Assembly: GCA_020650975.1 (NCBI GenBank)
Contig: JAIPMN010001228.1
Coordinates: 1 to 41,539, forward strand
Direction of reading: 5' to 3'
Length of the DNA: 41,539 nt
DNA from: Apostichopus californicus
Lineage: Eukaryota; Echinodermata; Holothuroidea; Aspidochirotida; Stichopodidae
The position numbers and the translations under genes are program-made. This document shows, piece by piece, positions 23,201 through 32,437 of the stretch (position 1 is its first letter; every line of letters starts with the position of its first letter). The notes beneath the pieces were generated by a model, which was not told the DNA's origin, ran no database searches, and was given only the letters and a program-made list of their open reading frames with translations.

Positions 23201-24620
23201 AAAAGTTGGTAACTAAAGAAGAAGATAAGGTGAGAACGAAGAATGTTTCATTAATTAATCAGAAAATCATCGCTTCTTCTTTTATTCTCAAATTTTAAAC
23301 TCTGCTGCATCACGCTAAAGTAGGATACAAAAAAGAAAGAGAAAAAAAGGAGAATGAAAGTTTATATTTTGCAAGACCAGATTATTTTTGCTGCCATTTG
23401 TTTTTCTAGCTTCAATCCGTTTTGAAATTACAGAAATTTCAGCCCTTTTGAAATTAATGAATATGATTTAAATGAGAGATATTGAAGATATTTCAATTTA
23501 TGTTTTAATGTATTGATGAGAGAAATAAGAAGCTAAATACGAAGAGCAACATGTGAGATGCGAGAGACCTTCTCATTAGGCAAAGCTATTTGACAGGTTA
23601 ATTGGAAGCTGATAATGAGACACAAGGCTGTAGTAGTCCTTTCCTTTTCTCTTTTGTGCTTGTCAACATGCAGGAAATTGTCATTAAACCATGCAATTTG
23701 TAGAGAGTGATGAGACAAATTTTAAAATAGGACAGATTTGTATGTTTAGAGTTGGGGGTCAATTAAGGTCAAAAGTTGTCAAATTGGCATCAAGTGTGCG
23801 AAAAAGTGTGTCACAAACTCCTTTTAGACTGTACATGCGATCAAGCTCAAACTTGGTGGGTACGTGCCTGACCATGTATACTCATGCCTGCGTGATTGAT
23901 GACGTCATAGGTCAAAAGTCAAATGTCAAGAAACCTAAAAATTGGCTTTTAGCCATTTTCTGCTTGTCAAAACATGTAGGAAAACGTCATTAAACCACAC
24001 AATATGTAGAGAATAATGGGACAGATTTACAATAGTACTTATGTATCTGTCAAGGGTCGAGGTCAAAGTTCAGTGTTAATCCATTCCATCATAGAAGAGA
24101 TGAGATCTGCAAACTGCATTTTGTTCAGCTTGTGTTTACTTTATATTCATTTTGAGTTAGAGGGCCTGATGTTCCAACTGTAGCAGTATCTTCAAAGGCA
24201 AACTAAGATGTGGGCTTAGATAAACAGCTTAAAACTGACAACCCCCCTCCCCTCCCTAAATAAAAAAAATAAAAGAACAAGAGGACAGATCTCTTTTGTG
24301 TAGTGAAAAAGGAGAGATGAGGATACAGTAAAAGTAGATCGGTAAAGAACAAGTAAGTGAGTGTGTAGGGACAATAAGGTTTGGTGAAAAAGATTTAGCT
24401 AGGGCTTTCATATATTTACCCTACACAAGGTGTTGTTTGCGGTAGGAAAACCGTTTGTTAACAATCATGTTTTTTCTTTCTTTCTTCTCTCTTTCTTTTC
24501 TTTGTAAAGGCTAAAGAACAAATGGCCCTACAGATTGCTCAGATGATTATCAATGATGTCACAGTCCAGACAAAAGGATCCAGCAGCCAAGCCCGATCAC
24601 CTGACCAACATCCCTCTTGA
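11273..24620 (+). CDS. AKAP10: A-kinase anchor protein 10 (D-AKAP2), 12 coding exons, complete
   Basis: Scaffold protein that tethers protein kinase A regulatory subunits and carries two RGS domains; vertebrate members act at mitochondria, endosomes and membranes. Coding exons: 11273-11297, 12398-12649, 13375-13935, 14964-15062, 16111-16198, 16562-16685, 17709-17845, 18261-18405, 19821-20065, 20692-20780, 23183-23229, 24510-24620. All introns are GT-AG and all phases match. The sum is 1923 nt, 640 aa plus stop, close to the human length of about 662 aa. Seen in the protein: short basic N-terminus (MPLFKRKS), split RGS domain 1 (about 109-150 and 280-365) interrupted by a Ser/Asn/Lys-rich insert, RGS domain 2 (about 370-505) and an amphipathic helix KEQMALQIAQMIINDV at 606-621. 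The start was chosen because exon 1 encodes the family's conserved FxRK-type opening. 5' UTR and transcription start are not defined. The C-terminus (DQHPS) lacks the PDZ-binding end of the human protein. Confidence 0.95.
11897..11904. promoter_or_regulatory. Perfect CRE palindrome in AKAP10 intron 1
   Basis: TGACGTCA, the consensus CREB/ATF site, about 600 bases after the start codon. Function unknown. Confidence 0.4.
12398..12649 (+). CDS. AKAP10: AKAP10 exon 2
   Basis: Follows a good acceptor (tctctccaacag). Encodes about residues 9-92, a low-complexity Gln/His/Gly/Pro-rich linker (KLVQQPVVQVKQHQHH near its start). The donor is after ATACCAG, before GTTTGG, in phase 1. There is no domain here; the assignment rests on the open frame, splice sites and phase. 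Confidence 0.8.
13375..13935 (+). CDS. AKAP10: AKAP10 exon 3: first part of RGS1 plus insert
   Basis: Residues 93-279. LCKTLPDFLHDNSALPYLIQ and FMDSFNAVQVLQCWLATESF are the N-terminal helices of the first RGS domain, with the typical Leu-Pro-Tyr and WLxxE positions. The rest is a polar insert of about 130 residues containing RQRSNP (Ser221), RARSDS (Ser241) and HRRNIS (Ser270), all basophilic-kinase-like sites. An insert inside RGS1 is usual for D-AKAP2. The donor is GACAG|GTGAG. Confidence 0.93.
14608..14660. repeat. Perfect 12-bp inverted repeat in AKAP10 intron 3
   Basis: ACATATCAGGGG at 14608-14619 and its exact reverse complement at 14649-14660, with a 29-base spacer. Confidence 0.9.
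14760..14898 (+). repeat. Perfect 67-bp tandem duplication in AKAP10 intron 3
   Basis: Unit 14760-14826 is repeated without visible change at 14827-14893, and the first five bases start a third copy. Two identical copies imply a recent event or an assembly artefact. Confidence 0.95.
14964..15062 (+). CDS. AKAP10: AKAP10 exon 4: RGS1 resumes
   Basis: Encodes AVERDAINIYTKFLCKDAAT followed by a VGLPEAMR segment, matching the second half of the split RGS1 domain. The acceptor is tactttag and the donor CATCG|GTAAG, both phase 1. Confidence 0.95.
16111..16198 (+). CDS. AKAP10: AKAP10 exon 5: RGS1
   Basis: Encodes AKICPPDGGQLDPDCFKEAQ and then EYVYNCLEK, an RGS1 helix pair. The donor GTGAGT follows AAAAACA in phase 2. 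Confidence 0.95.
16562..16685 (+). CDS. AKAP10: AKAP10 exon 6: RGS1 end and RGS2 start
   Basis: Encodes YFPEFLRSEFHCKYQVDILT and SGKVYLADVLYNESATSYLM. The first half closes RGS1 and the second opens RGS2. VYLADVL is a strong family signature. The donor is GGAA|GTAAGT, phase 0. Confidence 0.96.
17709..17845 (+). CDS. AKAP10: AKAP10 exon 7: RGS2 core
   Basis: Encodes YLDQEGSVHMLHFWLAAGNF then a Gln-rich helix ending AQDDAMVLYDK. LHFWLAAxNFQ is the conserved RGS helix. The acceptor is tgttgacag; the exon ends in phase 2. Confidence 0.96.
18261..18405 (+). CDS. AKAP10: AKAP10 exon 8: RGS2
   Basis: Encodes YFSLQAEHPLGFDFAIRCEI and then ESNICREGGPLPNCFAAAMK, nearly diagnostic of AKAP10. The donor ACA|GTAAGT is followed about 18 bases later by a 20-bp minisatellite. 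Confidence 0.97.
18423..18959 (+). repeat. 20-bp minisatellite in AKAP10 intron 8
   Basis: About 27 copies of ATAATGGAGAGAATGGTCTT or AGAATGGAGAGAATGGTCTT; the second base (T or G) varies between copies. Near the end some units gain two bases (gaga to gagaga). It starts about 18 bases after the exon 8 donor. Confidence 0.97.
19821..20065 (+). CDS. AKAP10: AKAP10 exon 9: RGS2 end and linker
   Basis: EFFPGFLSSQLYYKFLSELI closes RGS2. A linker follows (KSPP-like IPPIPEEASKVKEMPKPQ) and then DPLQLDPDTLWKR. The exon must end at GG|GTATTC (phase 2) so that GGA is rebuilt with exon 10. The frame stays open past the donor for a further 24 codons into intron, read here as chance. Confidence 0.94.
20692..20780 (+). 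CDS. AKAP10: AKAP10 exon 10
   Basis: Encodes GDMTSFGMVDSMGQFVPGFE and then VDPESVKKRTG, matching the family's FGxVxDLGQFIxExEPEPxxxKxxG segment between RGS2 and the anchoring helix. Acceptor tccgttcacag, donor GACAG|GTAAAT. Confidence 0.94.
21334..23152 (+). repeat. 38-bp minisatellite in AKAP10 intron 10
   Basis: About 48 copies of a 38-base unit built from TGTGATAGTCAAAAGACAAA and TAGTACATCTCAATTTTA. Variants include ctt/ctc, ttttat/ttgtat and acaaat/acatat. It contains the gap at 22735-22744 and ends about 30 bases before exon 11. Confidence 0.97.
22735..22744. other. Assembly gap (10 N)
   Basis: Ten N inside the 38-bp array. The flanks are acat and ttgtat; keeping the repeat phase needs 5 or 43 missing bases, so the N count is a placeholder. 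Confidence 0.95.
23183..23229 (+). CDS. AKAP10: AKAP10 exon 11
   Basis: A 47-base exon encoding ASKFSLKKLVTKEEDK, a basic-then-acidic segment just before the anchoring helix. It sits about 30 bases downstream of the end of the 38-bp minisatellite. Donor AAG|GTGAGA, phase 0. Confidence 0.88.
23659..24072 (+). repeat. Two diverged ~304-bp repeat units in AKAP10 intron 11
   Basis: CTTGTCAACATGCAGGAAAT at 23659 resembles CTTGTCAAAACATGTAGGAA at 23963, and similarity continues through tcattaaacca and gtagaga. Units are rich in GGTCA half-sites, including AGGTCAAAGTTCA at 24060-24072. A TGACGTCA lies at 23900-23907. Confidence 0.7.
24510..24620 (+). CDS. AKAP10: AKAP10 exon 12: PKA-binding helix and stop
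   Basis: Encodes AKEQMALQIAQMIINDVTVQ and a polar tail ending DQHPS, stop at 24618-24620. Small hydrophobics spaced as A-L-IA-MI-DV form the amphipathic helix that docks RI/RII dimers. The acceptor tract is a long T/C run ending gtaaag. Confidence 0.96.
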   Translation, partial: AKEQMALQIAQMIINDVTVQTKGSSSQARSPDQHPS

Positions 24621-27600
24621 CCTCTAGAGAGGAAGGACCTCATCAGTATTGACCTTTCAACCCTAAGTTGTTTCTTCTCTCTCTCTCTCTCTCTTTCGCT
24701 GACATCATGTATTCTTTCTTTGGTTTTACATCAAACTGTGTGTGCTCAGTAGTAAAGACAATTGCCCATTGATTATACAATTAGTGTACTGTGGAAATGG
24801 AAGGCAGAGTTTGGAGTATCCCTTTTTGATTCAGATAGATACCACATTAGAAGTGAATGAAATTTGCAGAAAAAGAAAATGTTTTGATCAAACATTATAT
24901 AGGTCTGTGTGCAGCTGTACAGCCGCCACACTATGACACTCGATATAGAACTTATCGGTGTTGGTTGCCGTGATTTCTTCCGTCATGTCACATTTTCTTT
25001 CCCGATAGTTTGACAGATTTTCTTCTACATTTCTTCTACATTGGTAAAGTAGAGAGACTTTTCCCAGAGAAGGACTTCCTTTGATAGACTCGACGACATT
25101 ATCCGTGCATTTCTTCCATGTCGGAATCTACCTCATGGTTTGGATATTCCAGTGACACAGAACCTGTGACACTGTGACAGGGAGGGCTAGTAGATATTCC
25201 ACGATGCTTGTTCAAAATTTTCATCTCAGTATTCTCAAATTTCATTTTACGAGATGGATGTCTGTCTACTACAAGACATGAATCAGCTGTTAATGAATGT
25301 AAATGTACATCAAGAGATTGATCTTAGACAACAGTGGCCTCATTCATATCTTGCTGTGTATTAATTACTCCGTCAATTAAGATTTAGAAGAAACAAACCC
25401 ATCCATAATATTTATCTGATATCTTTAATAATATTTGTGATGAAAAATTACCCCAAAACAGCTAACAAAAAACACATTTGATTCTGTTTGGGAGATTACA
25501 ATATTGGCCAAGGCGTTTTCAACTCGTGATCCAAGCATCGCTGGTTCGATTCCTGCCTAGTACATTACGTTGTGTGCTTGGGCAAGATGCTTTATCTCAA
25601 TTGCCTCTCTCCACCCAGGGGGTTAAATGGGTACCTGCGAGGTAACTCGTCATTGGGCGCATTATATAACTGCAGCCGACTGGAGGGATTGTCTCTGGGA
25701 CAGGTTATTATCAACCAGGGGTAAATATTTCGTCTGTAAAGCAGTTTGAAACCTATCGCTGGTTTAAAGCGCTATATAAAATCAAATATTATTATTATTA
25801 TAACTATTATAGCCCATCTATCAGCAAAATCCAATTTAAATATTTTTTTTTTTAAATAAAGTGACTGGTGGACAAAAAGGTCAGTAGCACAGGATAAGTA
25901 AATACACCATTCTCACGTTGCCAAATCCCACCCTCTATTTCCTCTGATTAAAGGAACCTTACAGTATCTAAACAGACATGTTACATTTTGCATATGTCCC
26001 ACGTTTTGTTAAATGTTTAGCAAATTTTCTTGTAAGAATCTCCTGTAAGAAAGATAATCATTATTATTATTATGATTATTTGTGTTACTTGAATACTTGG
26101 TGCACTGTATGAATCACCAATCCCATGTGGGTTATCAAGATTATATTCTTGATGTGAAAAGTCTGTTACAGATTTTATGCGCCTTTTGTCAGTAAATGAG
26201 GAGTGGTGATGAATTTTCCCAGTAGAGATATGTATATTACCAACAAAAAAAAACCAACTCACAAAAAAAAAACGACGAAAAAAAAAGAAAAGGGTATCCC
26301 AGTGCACTTACCTCTCACTCTGTGCAATAATTTATTTTGAGTGATATTGTTTGTGTTTTCATTTTCATATCATTTCTTTCAATGTTAAATTCAAATTAAA
26401 TCTATCACCCTCATGTCATAATCCTGTGTATATAATCCTACCTCTTCTCGTTGGAAATCAGATTTTGAAATATTTTGCAGGAAGGTCTGTCTGGTGCCTA
26501 ATTCCATTTTGGTTCTTTGGGTGTAGGAATGTCATCGTGTTTCGGTCGGTAGGACTTATGGCATCAGGTCAACACATCCCGAATTGTGCAATCTTTACTG
26601 CGTACATTTTTACCGTTGTTCTTGTTGTTGTAGTACGTGTGGTGCAAAAAATGACCACATTGACAGCATGTACATATCCCCCCCCAACAGTGTGTGTGGC
26701 ATAGAACATGATTATAGCATTGGTAACCTATGCAGTTCTTTTCCTTTGGAGCGTGTGTTGCAACTGGAATCAAATGAGATTTTTTTCCCCTTCTGTTTAG
26801 ACAACCCTTCAAACAAACAAAATAGTTGTCAACAGCCTAAAGACTTTCTCGAAAAATTCACCCTGAAAACAAGAGAGAGTGAAATTTCAAGTCACACAGT
26901 TTAGGTGATGTTTATTGTCTTTCTTGCAAAAACCACCAGCTTGGACTAAGCGGGCCGGATGCTTAAGAAAATAGACTTCCATGGGTTGGATAATCATTTT
27001 GTTAACTTTTCATAACATTACAGTCAAATTGTCACTGCGTCATGTACTAAATGTAGATACTGCAGATGAACAAAAGTTTTTCTCTGTGAAAATTGGGGGT
27101 TTTAATTGAAAAAGTAAAAAATAATCGGAACGGTAATCTGTGAAGTTTTTTTGAAAGATCTGTTTTCAAATTGCTCGGTATTTTCTAACCATACAGAAAG
27201 TATACCGAGTAATTTACCATCACAGAAAATGTTCACAAAAACTGAGTTTGGCAACAAGATGTGTTAAGTTCTTCACATTTGTGAAAATTGGTTTATCATA
27301 TTGTGCTGTTGTCAGTGTAGATTCCTTCCACGGAAATGTCAGGACCAGCATTTGAAAGGTCAACATTGTTTTTCGTGTAAAGCTTATTTCATCGAATTTA
27401 ACAATCACTTGCATCGATAAACAATAAACCTTTTTACCCTTAGCCCTAAGTGACCTTTGGCATAATTTAATTCTTCTATATTTCTCTGTCCCACTGTTTG
27501 TTCATTTTGTGCCAGTAGGTAGGTCAAAGCCACCAGGTGGATTCTTTTGTGGCTTTTGAATTGCAAGTTTACTTTTAATTGGTTTTAAAAAGAAGAAGAA

Positions 27601-28607
27601 GAAGAAAAAATTAAATATTGAAATGAGATATGTGATGTTGTCTTCCTAGGTGATCCATTGTAAAAAAACAAATCAATCTAGCAATAATGATGCAAATTGT
27701 AAATTTAAATCATTTTAGTTTACTTATAGATCAAGAAAGTTTGTACTTAATGGGAATTTTGATTTTGTGATAATTACTTAATAACATTAATAATGTATTA
27801 TATATAAGTTGATGTATTAGCTGTTGATATAAATTATACAGGTGACTTGCAAATGGTGGGCATTGTGAGTATTGTTAACTTAATCTGTAATCACACATTT
27901 AGGATCATCAGTATTGTCACCAAAATCTTCTAGAAAGTGAAATAATGGTCACTCTTGTTTAAAAATTTCAAGAAACAACATTTACAGCGTCAACGGATTT
28001 TACCGCACCAAGAAGTTTGACCCTCGGCGTGCAGCAATTTTTACGATGGATGGTATTAGAGGGCGCTGCCACTTTGGTCCTAGTGTGTGTGATCAATGGC
28101 GCTCACAGATTTCTGAATCAAAATGACAAATGATGGTGTGAGTGTGTGCTCTCAAGCATGCAACGCATACAGGCACACTGCGCGATTTAATAGCTTGTTC
28201 AAGGCTCCACTTGTGCAGATTCGCTGAATGATAAACATGTTTTAAGAAAACACAGATTGAGGGTGCATGAAACTGTTAGTTTGACTCGACAGTTTGCACA
28301 GGTTTGTGTAATATACTTCAAGGGATCCACTCACAGTACCGCCATGCTATTGCTGATGATTCCGTAGTTACCAAACCTCATAGCAACTGCTTGTCAATTT
28401 CACCAGAACTAGATAGGACTGGGTATGACAGTGATTTGATTTGCTTTGATTCTGCTTGTGATTGGATGGCCTCCATTGGCTGGAATCATCGGAGTGGTGA
28501 AATCCTAAAGAAAAGAAATCTGCAACTTTGATCAACGTTAACATAGCTAGCATCTGGAGACAATACTGATCTTTTATTAAACTTGATAGGTGTCTGCCAA
28601 CATGTTG
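24621..28607. other. AKAP10 3' UTR and intergenic DNA
   Basis: No further coding exon recognised. A CT microsatellite follows the stop at 24675-24695. A canonical AATAAA lies at 25855-25860, just after the SINE, and another at 27422-27427; which is used is unknown. Frames such as 26351-26704 and 28304-28531 have no recognised similarity. Confidence 0.6.
25500..25801 (+). mobile_element. tRNA-derived SINE
   Basis: A 5'-truncated tRNA-like head with a B box GGTTCGATTCC at 25543-25553, then a body ending in a TAAAGCGCTATATAAAATCA-like segment and an (ATT)n tail at 25783-25801. The A box (TTGGCCAAGGCG) is degenerate. Confidence 0.8.
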
Positions 28608-28946
28608 TTAATGAAGACTCGCCCCAAACCGCGTGCTGCGCTCTGAAAAAGTTAACTCTTTGTTGCTTACAAGTGAAGTTTTCTGCTTTTCGCTACAAAA
28701 TGCAGACAGTAATGAAACGTGATACCTTGTTATCTTTAGCTGGACCTGAGATGTCCATCGCTGTATCGTTTGTACACTGTGCTGTGGGTATTGACCACAG
28801 CTGTATGTACTGACTGTACACTAGTGTCTAATTAAGCTGTGTGCATATTTTCTGGGATCGATGGTGGTGTCTAACACTTCATTTGAAACTAGGTCAGATT
28901 ACCGGCATTAGATGTTTCTTTTTGCGCGAGTCTTCACACCCTTTAA
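28608..28946 (+). mobile_element. TTAA-flanked MITE, copy 2 (inverted relative to copy 1)
   Basis: Similar to the reverse complement of 5913-6284 from TGAAGACTCGCCCCAAAC to GCGAGTCTTCACACCCTTTA. Right TTAA at 28943-28946. The left end has TTAA at 28608-28611 directly before TGAAGACTC, so about six terminal bases are missing compared with copy 1. Several small deletions. Confidence 0.85.
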
Positions 28947-31726
28947 GAGGTCACAGGTCATGATTTTTGTGCAGAATTGGTGTAAATATAACTTCTGTTT
29001 CTGACCCAAACAGGCTGTCAGATTATCCCATGATTCCCCCCCCCCCCCTAGTTTTTACATCGAGTCTTTTTATTTTTTAGGAGATGATGATCAAGAATGG
29101 TTAATATATTATATATTCACACTTGCATTAGAACTTTAACATGTATACTCACTTCCGTATGTAGATTGTTGAGACTGTTCATGCTATAAATATTCTTTCA
29201 TCATTTTTTGCTCTGCATAATTCAGCTTTAATGTGTTCAATACAGAATTGCGATGGTAAAATAGCTATTGTGCTCAAAATACATTTTAATGACAATCAAG
29301 GATGGAATAGTACTGAGATTTTGACTGGAAATGGATGTTTGGCATAGATTCCCTGTATAAGTCATATCAGATGTGTTTTCTTTTTGAGCAAACAGGACTC
29401 TGTTAACTCATATGGTGTCAGAAGTGGGATTGCATAAAGGTCATTTTATGAGAGGAAAAGATGCTGCATATTTATAAATTTTATTTTAAATTCATTTATT
29501 ATTATGTTATGTGATGTCAGCATAGATATTTGCTCTCATGTGATGTAGCTGAGCTGTGCTATATGTCCTGACTTCATTTCTCTATTTAATTTTTTCTCAT
29601 TTTTTGTATCTATTTCTAATGATATAAACTCAAGTGTGAAAACATGATAGTTCCTGGAATTCGGGAACCCCTACCATCAGAGAGATCTTTTTGAAACTGT
29701 GTTATTCAGTTGCACTCCCTCGTGGTTATTGGATGTCAGCTGAATATCCATGTGATGAAAGGTTAGAAAATTAAGACAGCTCTCGAAGTATACACCTGTG
29801 TAAAATGTTGCAAAGGTCAAATGGGTAACTTGTACTTGTTTGTGTTTTGACAAAGTGTAAGTGGCCTATTTGTTAGAGAGTCAAGCAGGGTCATTCATTG
29901 CTTACTAAATAATTTTGCTTCTCTGAAGAAAAAAGATTGAATACAGTTTATGAACTGTCATAATTGCTGTTATAAACAAAATTTGACAATATTTGTTGTG
30001 ATGTCAACAAGGATATCCATAAGCAAAAAAAATAAAGAAATAAAGAAAATTTAAAGTGACTATAAAAAAAAATGCAATTTGAATTTTGTCTGCTACTAGT
30101 ATTTTTTATTTCAAGAACAAATAAAATATATGTTAATGGCCTCTTTTTATGATGGTGCAACAAAACTTGAAAATTTAAGTGTCCTGTATTTGGTAAATGA
30201 TCTGTTACACACATCAAAATATAAAGTATCATAGAGGCACAATGGAATTCTCAGCTGTTGATCCCACCTGCATTAGACAAAAATTTTTCGTTTTTGAAAC
30301 GTCATATTTTTTCGTTTTTGAAACGTCATTCTTTTGTTACGTTTTTAATTTTTTTTTTTTATCGTTTAACTTTCCAATATCTTTGATAATTTTTGTATAA
30401 TTAGGCTGCAGGCAAGTTTTATTTGAGTGCGTCACAGATGTAGAATATATTTTATTTTCATGCATGCTTTTTTAAAGAAGGTTTGTTTATCATCCATCCC
30501 ATGAAACCTCTTTTTGTTTTTTTGTGTTCATGTTAATGAAAAGAGCAAAATTGGTCGACTCAGGAGGCACATGTAAAGTGGTATAAATTTGTGAGTGATA
30601 TTTCTCGAAAAGAAACCAAGTCTGATATCTATGACGTCAGGGTTAGTTGTCATTTGTACAAGGAGACATTTTGTCGTAGCAGACATTTAATAAATCTACC
30701 CTGGTTTCATACAGAGGAGAAGATTGCTTGTATACATAAAATACATAGTATAGAGAGTATGTAGCAGTATCATGGTGCGAGTATTGCGATGGACTTTCTG
30801 ACTGTTAGACAGTGGTAACACTACAACAAAGGGGTATAATGTTACCTCCCTACTCCTATTATAACCCCTCCACCTCCCACAAGAGAAAGTTGATATTTTC
30901 CAAAAAATTTAATATTGTATTTCTTGTAGGGTGTTGATGAACGAATCGATAAGAAGCATGTGTGTTTTTGTTGAGATTGGGGTTTGAGGAGGAAGGGGGT
31001 GGGGGAGAGGGGAGGAAAGGGGGGTAGGGGAGATAGGTATATGTATGTTTCAGTGCTTGGGTGACTTCTGTTTACCAAGAATAAGCAAATGATGGCTCAA
31101 GAACGCATGTGTTCAGTATGAAACTTGACCATGTCTTGACAGACTTTTTTTGCGATTCAATATAGCTTGGGGAGAGAGAAACATTACTTCTATTACAACC
31201 ACTGAAGTATTTTGTCATATCCAAAGGTATGTACTCTCAAAGTGTTTAAAGTGTCAATAATTTCTGGAGTACAGTTTTCTAGACAAACATACCTATCTGT
31301 TTCTTGTTTTTAAGAAATTGACAATCTTTGTTTCAATCATACCAATGTTAAACAGGTCCTCTTATAAATCAGTTTCAAAACTGTTTTATAAACAATTTCA
31401 AATCAGTTTCAAAACTTCTATAATTAATCATAATCACACTGCAGATTTCAGTTGTGAATGGTAGCCTGCTTAATCTCAGATAACAACTAGATCATTTGAA
31501 TATGAAAATGTCTGTATGAACCAAATACATCTCTGTTTGTTTTTCAGTATTAGGTTCTGAAATCAAATCGAAATCCACATAATAGCTATTACTCATTTGT
31601 ATGTGTATCTGTGTGTGTTTGTATCACAACAAACCCAAGCTAACTTAACAAAGAAATATTTTCCATTTAATGATTAAAACAAAATACTAAACTGTAATTA
31701 TCATAATGTATTAAACCAGAGTGACA
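28947..31726. other. Intergenic DNA between convergent AKAP10 and TUBD1
   Basis: AT-rich with poly-C at 29036-29048, a short tandem pair of TTTTTCGTTTTTGAAACGTC at about 30286 and 30310, a perfect TGACGTCA at 30632-30639 and a G-rich run at 30995-31030. No gene seen. Confidence 0.65.
30995..31030 (+). other. G-quadruplex-capable tract
   Basis: Six runs of four to six G in 36 bases, separated by short linkers of mainly one to three bases. Confidence 0.75.
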
Positions 31727-31732
31727 TTTATT
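31727..31732 (-). terminator. TUBD1: Candidate TUBD1 polyadenylation signal
   Basis: TTTATT on the plus strand reads AATAAA on the minus strand, about 320 bases after the TUBD1 stop. Confidence 0.5.
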
Positions 31733-32054
31733 GCAATACTTTGTACATTAAAATATTGAGAGGAAGCAATTCTTTATGTAACTTTGTCACCCTTGTTACA
31801 CTTGCAAGAAAAGAGAAAAAAACAATATGAATTTGATAGAAAAATAAAACAGTTGCTTCTAACTTTTTACTTTGTCTGCTGTTTTCTTCCTCACAATCTT
31901 TATATTGCATCAAAAGAACAAAATGAAAAATTAAAGAAAAATGAAAACTTAGTAGAGATACTACACTGTGGAAATGGCTCTCTGACACGTCGACGCAAAT
32001 CATTTTAGTCTGTGTTGGAATGTTTTGAGAAATGCACTTCAGAGTTTGCTATAT

Positions 32055-32437
32055 CTAGACGGTATTGTAATTACTAATGGTCTGTTCAAGTTTCGCAAAG
32101 CAGTCGATAAATTCCTCTTCTTGCATGCCGTAGCGGGTGTACCAATGGGTGTACGCCCGCATAGCAAACATACCCCAGGCTTTCGACACCATCGTATCTA
32201 GGGCACGGATGGGCGTCTGACAGTTGCTGAGTAGAGATGTGGACTTCTCGTATCTCAAGAGAGGCAGAGACTGGGTGAAGGATGCAAACCCAGCACCTCT
32301 TGGAATCCAGGATGGATAAATCTCCGGGCTGGAGAAGACACCCATGTCGACTGACTGACATCCTTTGCTTCGAATCACCAGCAAGTTGGAAAGAGTTTTG
32401 TTTAGGGAGTTTGACGGTTTGATGTGCCAGTTTATAC
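32055..32437 (-). CDS. TUBD1: TUBD1 terminal coding exon
   Basis: Begins after CTATCAACAG and encodes the C-terminal tubulin domain, about residues 305-431, ending KLEQTISNYNTV and stop. Confidence 0.95.
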
